A stretch of 64,000 nucleotides of DNA from Anatilimnocola aggregata (GTDB lineage: Bacteria; Planctomycetota; Planctomycetia; Pirellulales; Pirellulaceae), in the NCBI RefSeq assembly GCF_007747655.1, contig NZ_CP036274.1, positions 8,494,001 through 8,558,000 on the forward strand. The letters are read 5' to 3'. Shown here one piece after another: positions 9,351-16,167 of this stretch. The first letter of the stretch is position 1. Each line of letters opens with the position of its first letter. The translations under genes were made by a program, and so were the position numbers. The notes below the pieces were generated by a model, which was not told the origin of the DNA, ran no database searches, and saw nothing but the letters and a program-made list of their open reading frames with translations.

Positions 9351-10433
9351 GTGCAACGCCTTTCGGTCTATTGCTTGATTGGCGGTAGCTTCATTCTCGC
9401 GCTGCATTTCGCTGTGCAGCATGCGATGCCGCGACCGATGGCACCGGAAGCTCCCTATGTGTTCGTGGGACTGTTCGGCATTTGTCCCGCGCTGCTGTGG
9501 TTGTGGGTCACTTCCTATGTTCTGGTAATCGATGAACGAGGCGTCTCCCGCTTCAGGCTTTGGTGCTGGAAGTCTCTCTGGACCTGGGAAGCATTCCGCA
9601 GTGGAAAGATTGTCTTCGATGGCGTGCAAGGTCATTTCATCTGGCGCGAACGGCCCCTTTGGGATCGCTGGCTGCCACTTGCTTTTTCACAAGCAGACTC
9701 CGATCTCCTCCTGGAAACGACTCGGCAACTGATGCCCGAGGAAGCGTGGCTTCCTAACCTCGCCACCAGGATTACCCTTCCCCACCCGGAGAAGATCAAA
9801 CTCCGTCTGTTTCTGACCGACGTTCAGGTGACACGCCTCGGTTACCAGGTCTTGGGAGGCAACCAATCTCCAAAATCGTGGAGCGATGTCACGGAGTTTC
9901 GTGTGGAGCGGACCAATCTCGGACGCGATAGCTCCTATCGAATTAAAATCACCTTACCGGTGGGGCGACCTCTCTCGGGGCTGATGACTGTCCTCTGGCT
10001 TGAAGCAGACAAGCCACTGTGTCCGTCGTCAGCGCCATCCGAGGAATGGCTGATTCATCTGCAGTCACTCGTTCCACCGCACCTATGGAAGTACTTTCGC
10101 ACTGATGGGAAACTGCAAAGCCGCGAGGAAGGGGAGTTTCGACTAGCACGCGATTATCGGGAACTGCGTTCGTGTTGGCAAATGTTTCTTTTGGTTTTGG
10201 CCGCGTTCACTGCTATGGCAGTGACCTTTGTTCCGAAAATGATTGATTTGTGGAACACTCCCTACATGCCTTTGATTTGGAAATTGATTGGCGTTGCAGT
10301 CCCAGCCCTTTATCTGCTAACACTTCCGCTGCTGATGCTTGGACTAAGTTACTTCAGACGCCAGCAATTATTGCTGCAAATGGCGCAGACTCGGCAGGAA
10401 ATGGCCGCCTTGCCTGCTAGTCACGAACCCTAA
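9351..10433 (+). CDS. Membrane protein of unknown function
   Basis: 360 residues from a GTG at 9351. Two hydrophobic helices at the N-terminus (residues ~7-25 and ~38-60) and two at the C-terminus (~278-300 and ~310-335) enclose a soluble region of about 210 residues with PH-like character (SWSDVTEFRVERTNL, YRIKITLPVG). This resembles the layout of many planctomycete membrane proteins of unknown role. The last 17 nt overlap the convergent phosphoesterase gene. Confidence 0.7.
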   Translation: MQRLSVYCLIGGSFILALHFAVQHAMPRPMAPEAPYVFVGLFGICPALLWLWVTSYVLVIDERGVSRFRLWCWKSLWTWEAFRSGKIVFDGVQGHFIWRERPLWDRWLPLAFSQADSDLLLETTRQLMPEEAWLPNLATRITLPHPEKIKLRLFLTDVQVTRLGYQVLGGNQSPKSWSDVTEFRVERTNLGRDSSYRIKITLPVGRPLSGLMTVLWLEADKPLCPSSAPSEEWLIHLQSLVPPHLWKYFRTDGKLQSREEGEFRLARDYRELRSCWQMFLLVLAAFTAMAVTFVPKMIDLWNTPYMPLIWKLIGVAVPALYLLTLPLLMLGLSYFRRQQLLLQMAQTRQEMAALPASHEP

Positions 10434-10905
10434 TGAATTGCAACTCTCCCGTCACGGGATCCAAGATCGCGACCGTGTATTCATCCGCGCGATGCAATGC
10501 GCCGGGACAAATCCGGCGAACACCATCTTGTTGCCGAACGACTGGAAAGTGGAGATGGCCCGAGAGGAGATAGTCGGGCTTTGTGGCAAGGAGGCGGCGC
10601 ACGTCGATGTGGGTATGACCGTGCGCGACAGCGATCCGTTTGCCATCCAGTTCGATTTCAGCACCCCAGCCCAACGAGATGCCTTGTGCCGCGGCGATTG
10701 CCCGCTCTAAATGGGGCACCATATCGGCGTCGTGATTGCCAAACGTGAAATAGCACGGCATGATCGCGATGCACGGAATCAACTCGGGCTCGGAAATATC
10801 GCCGCAGTGAATCAACACCTCCGCGCCGTGAGCTTGCAACAACTCTGCCGCCCGCCGCGCTCGCGCAAACTCGTTGTGCGTGTCTGAAAGGATGCCGATT
10901 TTCAC
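10417..10905 (-). CDS. YfcE/MJ0936-type metallophosphoesterase
   Basis: 162 residues, the usual length for the family. All calcineurin-like metal-binding motifs are present in order: ILSDTH (D8, H10), CGDIS, FGNHD, VAHGHTH and SGHLH. Members hydrolyse phosphodiesters with two divalent metals in the cytoplasm; the natural substrate is usually unknown. The 3' end overlaps the convergent membrane-protein gene by 17 nt. The NPYESP gene lies 29 nt upstream on the same strand, so the two may be co-transcribed. Confidence 0.92.
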   Translation of the reverse strand: MKIGILSDTHNEFARARRAAELLQAHGAEVLIHCGDISEPELIPCIAIMPCYFTFGNHDADMVPHLERAIAAAQGISLGWGAEIELDGKRIAVAHGHTHIDVRRLLATKPDYLLSGHLHFPVVRQQDGVRRICPGALHRADEYTVAILDPVTGELQFIRVRD

Positions 10906-10934
10906 GCAGCGTTCCTTGGGGCACTATCAATCGC

Positions 10935-11282
10935 TTACGAAGTCATCTTACTCCGCCGCGTGAGATACCACGCGTAGATGGCGACGATGGCGAGGCCGAA
11001 CAGGCCGCCGACAACAAGTCCTTGGGTAGCGCCCATGACCATGGCAACCCGCAAAATCATCTCAGGAGACGCCGCGCTCAGACGGCTGATGACACTTCGA
11101 TAATAGTCAGGAACAAAGACCGCGATCATCAGGCCGACGAGCGCCCCAAGCACCATTCCGCCGCCGGACGTGAGCAGCACGTATTGCGTGGCGATCCAGA
11201 GCGTGAGTTCGGGCTTGGTAGTTGTTGACGGTGCTGCTTCTTCGGTGGCGCGAGGTGATTCGTAGGGGTTATTGGCGTTCAT
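10935..11282 (-). CDS. Small membrane protein with planctomycete NPYESP motif
   Basis: 115 residues. The N-terminus MNANNPYESP matches the short NPYxSP motif that opens many small planctomycete membrane proteins. Two hydrophobic helices follow (residues ~33-57 and ~78-107) and a basic tail (YLTRRSKMTS). The role is unknown. The last ~31 nt of the coding region are repeated exactly at 9116-9146. It lies directly upstream of the phosphoesterase gene. Confidence 0.8.
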   Translation of the reverse strand: MNANNPYESPRATEEAAPSTTTKPELTLWIATQYVLLTSGGGMVLGALVGLMIAVFVPDYYRSVISRLSAASPEMILRVAMVMGATQGLVVGGLFGLAIVAIYAWYLTRRSKMTS

Positions 11283-11379
11283 GCAAGTTGAAGATCTTTT
11301 CAGCCTCGCCCCTCACCAAAACCTCTCCCCGAGAGTACACAAGGAGAGGGAGTGAAGATCGTGGATGACAGTAAGAAGA

Positions 11380-12864
11380 CTACCCCACGCCATCGCGCTT
11401 GGCCAAGCGCCGGGCGAGGGAAGCGCCGCTGTTGAGGCCACCTTCCATGTAGCCGACGAATTTGTAGCAGGTGTGTTCGCCAGCGAAGTGCAGTCGGCCC
11501 AGCCCTTTGTAGTAGGTGGGGCCGATGGCGGTGACCTGGCCAGGAGCGGGGAACGAGTAGCCCGCTTTGGTCCATTGGTCTTTGGGCCAGGCCATCATGC
11601 GCGTCGAGGTGACGTTCTCGGGATAAGCGGGATAGATCTTGGTCAGTTCCGCTTTGTAAGCGGCCTCGCGCGCATCCCCTTCGCGGGCCAGCGAGCGGCG
11701 GGCTTGATTGGCGCCCGAGAAGGCGACGAACACTTCTCCCGGCGGTGGGTCGGGCTGGTTGTCGGTTCCCTCCCAGGTTTGGCTCACGTCGCCATCGGCC
11801 AGCGAGTACTGCGAATGCTTCGTTTCGAGCCAGAAGCGACTCTTCACAACCGAGAGGTGTTTGCAGGCGATCCCCATTTGCGTGCGGATGTTGCTGGGCA
11901 GTTCGGGCGAAAAGGTGATGCGGTCCCAGGTCGACGGCGGCGCGGCGAGCACGACATCGTCGCACTCGATGGTGCGGCCATCGGCGCAGGTGACGATCGC
12001 GCGGTCTTCTTTCAAGGCCACGTTTTCGACCGGCAGCTTGAGACGAATCCGATCGGCACCGACCATTTCGGCCAGGCGCAGTGCCAGCTGTTGATTACCA
12101 CCTTGGCAGCGGTGCGTTTCGCTCTTATCCCAATAGTCTTGCCCGCCGCCACCCTTGATGGCCGTGAGCATGCCTAGCTTGCTGGCCTGAGCATTGTCGA
12201 CGGCGTTGTCGGAAGCAAGTTGAATATCGATGGCTAAGCGCGACAGATCCGAGACTTCGAGCCCCTTGATCCAGTCGGCCAGATTCTGCTTATCGAGCGC
12301 GATCGCGTCGGGACTCTTCCAGGGCTCGTCGGCATCGATCTTGTCGGCCGCTTCATTGAGCGAAGTAAACGCAGCTTCCATTTCTTCGTAGATTTTTTCG
12401 ACCTCTTCTTCGCTGCGAAGCTTGCCCATCAGGTGGACGGGATAAGCGAGCGTTTCGTCGTCGGTCATTTCGATCAGTTCGAGTTCGAACTGCTTGGCAT
12501 AGCGGACCCACGTCGGATGATTCTCGCCAATCAGTTCGCCGCCCCCTTCGCACCACTTCTTGTCGACCATGTCTTTGAACGTCAGGACGCGGCCGCCGAG
12601 ACGATCGCGCGCTTCGACAACAGTCACCTTGTAACCCGCAGCATGCAGTTCGTGCGCGCAGGCCAGCCCAGAATAACCAGCGCCGATCACCACCACTCGC
12701 TTGGCACCCACTGCTTGAGCAGCGCGCGATTGATTCGCAAAGCGCTCACTAAGGAAGAGACCCGCGGTGGAGGCGAGCGTGGCTTGCAAAAAGCGGCGAC
12801 GCTCTTCCTGAGTAGGACGACCATGATAGCGGCGACGGAGACGAGCAAAGAAAGAGTTGGACAT
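11380..12864 (-). CDS. Tat-exported flavin amine oxidase
   Basis: 494 residues from the ATG at 12864; a longer upstream frame runs through a repeat element and is unlikely to be used. The N-terminus has a Tat-like signal, RRRFLQATLASTAGLFLSE (residues ~23-41). The FAD dinucleotide-binding motif VVVIGAGYSGLACAHEL comes next, then VEARDRLGGRV, and the C-terminal FAD contact LHFAGEHTCYKFVGYMEGG. This is the monoamine oxidase/polyamine oxidase fold. It probably oxidises an amine in the periplasm to an aldehyde, giving ammonia and H2O2, but the substrate is not evident. The gene stands between two other secreted-protein genes on the same or facing strand. Confidence 0.88.
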   Translation of the reverse strand: MSNSFFARLRRRYHGRPTQEERRRFLQATLASTAGLFLSERFANQSRAAQAVGAKRVVVIGAGYSGLACAHELHAAGYKVTVVEARDRLGGRVLTFKDMVDKKWCEGGGELIGENHPTWVRYAKQFELELIEMTDDETLAYPVHLMGKLRSEEEVEKIYEEMEAAFTSLNEAADKIDADEPWKSPDAIALDKQNLADWIKGLEVSDLSRLAIDIQLASDNAVDNAQASKLGMLTAIKGGGGQDYWDKSETHRCQGGNQQLALRLAEMVGADRIRLKLPVENVALKEDRAIVTCADGRTIECDDVVLAAPPSTWDRITFSPELPSNIRTQMGIACKHLSVVKSRFWLETKHSQYSLADGDVSQTWEGTDNQPDPPPGEVFVAFSGANQARRSLAREGDAREAAYKAELTKIYPAYPENVTSTRMMAWPKDQWTKAGYSFPAPGQVTAIGPTYYKGLGRLHFAGEHTCYKFVGYMEGGLNSGASLARRLAKRDGVG

Positions 12865-12912
12865 AGCAGGATTATTCCCGAGAGCTGTGTGAGCGAGAAA
12901 AGACGAAAATTC

Positions 12913-12983
12913 GGGAGGGCGAAGCTCCTGCTGAGCCGTAGTCTCATGGAGACTCCGCGGCTCGGCGGGAGCCTCGCCCTCCC
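12913..12983. repeat. 71-nt GC-rich hairpin repeat
   Basis: The 26-nt arms 12913-12938 and 12958-12983 are inverted copies with four mismatches (consensus starts GGGAGGGCGAGGCTCCCGCC). The loop itself holds a nested stem, AGTCTC-ATG-GAGACT. When read as protein it gives GEAPAEP, a string familiar from over-extended gene calls in planctomycete genomes. It lies just upstream of the amine oxidase start. Confidence 0.75.
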
Positions 12984-13009
12984 ATCGTTCGATGTGACGA
13001 CGTAGCAAA

Positions 13010-14131
13010 CTACTCGTCGTTGATCGGGCCGGTGCCAATCAGCCAGAGCTTAAAGAAGTTGACGATTTGCGTCTTGGTCAACTTGTTCGAGTTGAGAGCG
13101 TACGTGACCTTGCTCGACGCAGGCGTTTCTTCGCCCGAGATGAACTTGTCTTCGTAGCTGATCTTGCCCGTCAAGCACGGCAACGAATCGTCGACGGCGA
13201 AGAACGCGTCTTCGTCGCTCAGCTTGTCGAAGGCGGCAGCTTCGGTGGTGTCCTTGGCTTGCTTGGCTTCGTTCCAGCGCAGGTTGAATTGATACTCCCC
13301 CTTGCCGTTGGTCTTGCGGTTTTCGTCTTCGACCCACTTCACCGAGCCGGTGACGATGTCTTCCACTTCCTTGCCGTTGAAGTTGTAGCGGAAGCGAATG
13401 CCATCGGTCAGCCAGTTGCCCGTTTCGTAGTCGAAGTCCAAGCGGCCGTTGACCACGGTGCGCGGATAGTTGCCAGCTGGGCCCTTGGCCAGTTCCAAGT
13501 CGACAAACTTCATTGGATCGATCTTGGCGACCTTGATCTCAAACGTCTTGTTGCCGACGAGTCGCTTGTAGGTGTACGAAGCGAGCCCTTCGTCCTTCTT
13601 GCTCTTGCCGATCAACTTGCCACCGAACTTGTCGGTGAAGGCGGGCTGTTGGCCAATGGCGTCGATGGCAATGCGCAGCGGGCTTTCGAGCGAAGCGCCG
13701 CCGGAGATTTCGAACGCACCGGTGGCGGTGTTGATCGGCACGGTGCCGACCCACTTGCCGACGTTGCGACGCTCGTCAAGATTGCGCGGATTGCGCACGG
13801 CCAGGTTGATGTCGAAGCCAAGTTCCGCCTTTTGCTTTTGGCTGCGGATGATCTTGGTGAACAAGTCGGGCTGGCGCGTGATCTTGCCGCTGAACTCGGT
13901 CGTTTTGGCGACCGTCAGCTTGAGGATGTAAGTGTCTTTGGCCCCGAGCGCGGACGAACCGTCAGCATAGGTGCCGGCCGTATCAAGTTCAGTTCTGGTC
14001 TTGAAATCGATTTCCATCGTGCCGGCGATAACACCGGTTTCACTGAGGGTCTGCTCTTGTGCCTGCGCGGTAACGGCCAGCGCGAGTCCGGCGATCACAG
14101 CCCAGCAACGAGTGACGTGAAGCAGCTTCAT
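13010..14131 (-). CDS. Secreted protein of unknown function
   Basis: 373 residues. The ATG at 14131 is supported by GGAAGGGA upstream and by a typical signal peptide (MKLLHVTRCWAVIAGLALAVTAQAQ). The mature protein is rich in beta-strand-like stretches (VIAGTMEIDFKTRTELD, GRLDFDYETGNWLTDGIRFRYNFNGK) and lysine, without cysteine pairs or catalytic motifs. I do not recognise a family. It may be a periplasmic or outer-surface structural protein. It sits between the amine oxidase and a long hairpin repeat. Confidence 0.75.
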   Translation of the reverse strand: MKLLHVTRCWAVIAGLALAVTAQAQEQTLSETGVIAGTMEIDFKTRTELDTAGTYADGSSALGAKDTYILKLTVAKTTEFSGKITRQPDLFTKIIRSQKQKAELGFDINLAVRNPRNLDERRNVGKWVGTVPINTATGAFEISGGASLESPLRIAIDAIGQQPAFTDKFGGKLIGKSKKDEGLASYTYKRLVGNKTFEIKVAKIDPMKFVDLELAKGPAGNYPRTVVNGRLDFDYETGNWLTDGIRFRYNFNGKEVEDIVTGSVKWVEDENRKTNGKGEYQFNLRWNEAKQAKDTTEAAAFDKLSDEDAFFAVDDSLPCLTGKISYEDKFISGEETPASSKVTYALNSNKLTKTQIVNFFKLWLIGTGPINDE

Positions 14132-14477
14132 GTTCCAGTTCCCTTCCAAAAAGTTGGTCTCAATCCAGCGCGCCGAATATAAGGCCCACCCTGATAGGGT
14201 GCAACGGCAGGCTGTGCAGCGGGTCGCGATGCGCAGCGAAGAAGGGATTCGTGGAATGGAGCGGTTGCTTGGAAAAAATCTGCACATCTTCTTATAAGAA
14301 ACGCGACGCGTGAGCGAGGAGAGCGCGGTGGCGCAGATGAAGCGTGGTCGCCTGTTGGATCGTTTTGTGCGGTTCGAGTGGTCCTAGCGATAACAAACGC
14401 GCCACCGGAGAATTGGAGCGCTGGCAGCCGCGTCGCTCTCCTCGCTGACGCTTCGGGTTTCCTCAATACGAAGAACA
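14132..14477. repeat. Gene-free stretch with a 144-nt imperfect hairpin (14308-14451)
   Basis: Arms 14308-14325 and 14434-14451 are inverted copies (17 of 18, GCGTSAGCGAGGAGAGCG). Inside them a second perfect stem, CGGTGGCGC with GCGCCACCG, continues the pairing. A closely related arm sequence (CGACGCGTGAGCGAGGG) forms the hairpin at 52022-52116, so this is a dispersed MITE-like family. I see no gene here. Confidence 0.7.
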
Positions 14478-15581
14478 TCAGTCGACAATTTGCTCGTAGA
14501 GCGCGGCGTGACGGCCGACCATCTGTTCTACGGAGAACTGGTCGAGCACGCGCTGGCGGCCCGCTGCGCCCAGCTTGTGGGCGAGGTCGCGATCTTCGAG
14601 TAATTGCTGCGCACGCTGGGCGAAAGTGCCACGGTCGCCAACATCGACCAAAAAGCCCGTTTCTTCGTGTACGACCAGGTCGCGATTGCCGGGAATATCG
14701 CTGGCGACAATTGGCAAGCCGGCGCTCATCCCTTCCAGAATGGCGTTCGACTGTCCCTCGTATCCGCTGGCCAGCCAGAGCAAGTCGAGATGCGGCAGCA
14801 GTTGCGGCACGTCATTCCGCTCGCCGAGAAAATGAACTTTGTTCACAACATTCGCTTGCCGCGCGTAGCGTTCGAGTCGCCACCGCTGCGGACCATCGCC
14901 GATCACCAGCATGTGAACGTCGTCGCGAATACATTGCAGCAAGTCGGTGGCCCAGATCAAATCTTTCACGCGCTTTTGCGGCCACAGCCGACCAATCGCG
15001 CCGATCAGCCGGGTCTCGGGCGGTAGTTTGAGTTGCGCTAACAATGCTTCGCGCGGCATTGTCGCGGTGGGAGTGAACGGACGAATGCCATTGGGAATGA
15101 CGACGAACTTCTCGATCGGCAGACCCTGCTCGGCGTAGAACTCCTGCACGCCGGTGCTATTGGTAATGATCCGCTCGGTTCGCTTGGCCAGAACGCGATC
15201 GATGGAGAGTTGCACTTTGCCCTTCCACGGATCGACGCACCGCTCGCTGGCGAGAATGTGCTTGATGTCGCACGAGATGGCCGCTTGCCGACCGTAGGCA
15301 TTCGCGGCAAAGAGCCAGGTCTGCACAATATCGGGTTGGAGGCGTTTGATCTCTTTCCGCAGCCGCCAATAGGCGAACGGGTCAATCTTCCAGCGCTTAT
15401 CGATGAACGAGAGGGGGATCTCAGCCTCGCGCAGTTTCTCTTCCAGTGGGCCGGTGTGTGTCAACACGCACACGTGTACGTCAAAGCGATCGCGCGGCAA
15501 GCCAGTGGCCAGCAGGGCCAGTTGCTTCTCGGCGCCGCCGCGGACAAGCGTGGGAATGATCTGCAGGATGCGAATAGTCAC
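14478..15581 (-). CDS. GT4-family glycosyltransferase
   Basis: 367 residues. The GT-B fold is clear. The N-terminal domain begins ILQIIPTLVRGGAEKQLALLA. The C-terminal nucleotide-sugar domain has IGAIGRLWPQKRVKDLI, MLVIGDGPQRWRLE and the family motif YEGQSNAILEGMSAGLPIVAS, with the E-x7-E pair that contacts the donor sugar. The protein should transfer a sugar from a nucleotide donor at the cytoplasmic membrane, perhaps for polysaccharide or glycolipid synthesis. No other glycan genes are adjacent, so acceptor and pathway are open. Confidence 0.9.
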   Translation of the reverse strand: MTIRILQIIPTLVRGGAEKQLALLATGLPRDRFDVHVCVLTHTGPLEEKLREAEIPLSFIDKRWKIDPFAYWRLRKEIKRLQPDIVQTWLFAANAYGRQAAISCDIKHILASERCVDPWKGKVQLSIDRVLAKRTERIITNSTGVQEFYAEQGLPIEKFVVIPNGIRPFTPTATMPREALLAQLKLPPETRLIGAIGRLWPQKRVKDLIWATDLLQCIRDDVHMLVIGDGPQRWRLERYARQANVVNKVHFLGERNDVPQLLPHLDLLWLASGYEGQSNAILEGMSAGLPIVASDIPGNRDLVVHEETGFLVDVGDRGTFAQRAQQLLEDRDLAHKLGAAGRQRVLDQFSVEQMVGRHAALYEQIVD

Positions 15582-15673
15582 GCGCCAGTCCGTTACGCGA
15601 AGCTGTGAATCAAGAAGTCGTCATTCATTACTATAGTTACCTGATCGGGCGCTGCGGAGGATGATCGCGCCAG

Positions 15674-16063
15674 CTATGGCAGCGGTGCGGCGTAAAATTC
15701 TGCGGGACAATCGATTGGATTGCGGCCGTAACTGCGATGGCGATAACGGTCCACTTCTGAGCGTTCGAGCCCAGTAAGTTTTGGGTAGTCTTCCGCAATG
15801 CGGTACGCATGCCAAGCCCTCAGAGTCCTGCCTTCGTCGCGAGCGTGAAGGTCATACCAAATTGATTCAGTTTGCGGCCAGTGAACGGCATACGGGAACG
15901 AGGCATAGGGTTCGTAAGGGCTCATACACCATAGAGCCTGGCAATCGCTGCATCGCTGCAACGAAATCCAATTGCCATCCTGAACTGTAAGCAATTTTGG
16001 TTGCCGAGTGGATCCGAAAAGCACCCACAGATTTCGAATGGGAGCTTCGCAATTGGTACACAA
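15674..16063 (-). CDS. Small cysteine-rich protein, possibly with a zinc ribbon
   Basis: About 129 residues, if translation starts at a TTG at 16063; there is no ATG before the upstream in-frame stop. CTNC at the N-terminus and CSDCQALWC near residue 38 could form a zinc ribbon. The remainder is aromatic-rich (MSPYEPYASFPYAVHWPQTESIWYD). No family recognised. It could be a truncated gene whose start was lost, since the frame closes 14 codons upstream. Confidence 0.5.
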   Translation of the reverse strand: MCTNCEAPIRNLWVLFGSTRQPKLLTVQDGNWISLQRCSDCQALWCMSPYEPYASFPYAVHWPQTESIWYDLHARDEGRTLRAWHAYRIAEDYPKLTGLERSEVDRYRHRSYGRNPIDCPAEFYAAPLP

Positions 16064-16167
16064 TGGGGAAATTGGACACGCCTTAAACTGCGAGGTTACT
16101 CAATGTCGTCACAATTCATCGACACTAAAAGGAACATAACTTCGCACGACGAAAGTTGTCGTATGTG

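Noticed and set aside
12865-13038. N-terminal extension of the amine oxidase
   Set aside because: The extension is the translation of a hairpin repeat; the Tat signal directly follows the ATG at 12864.
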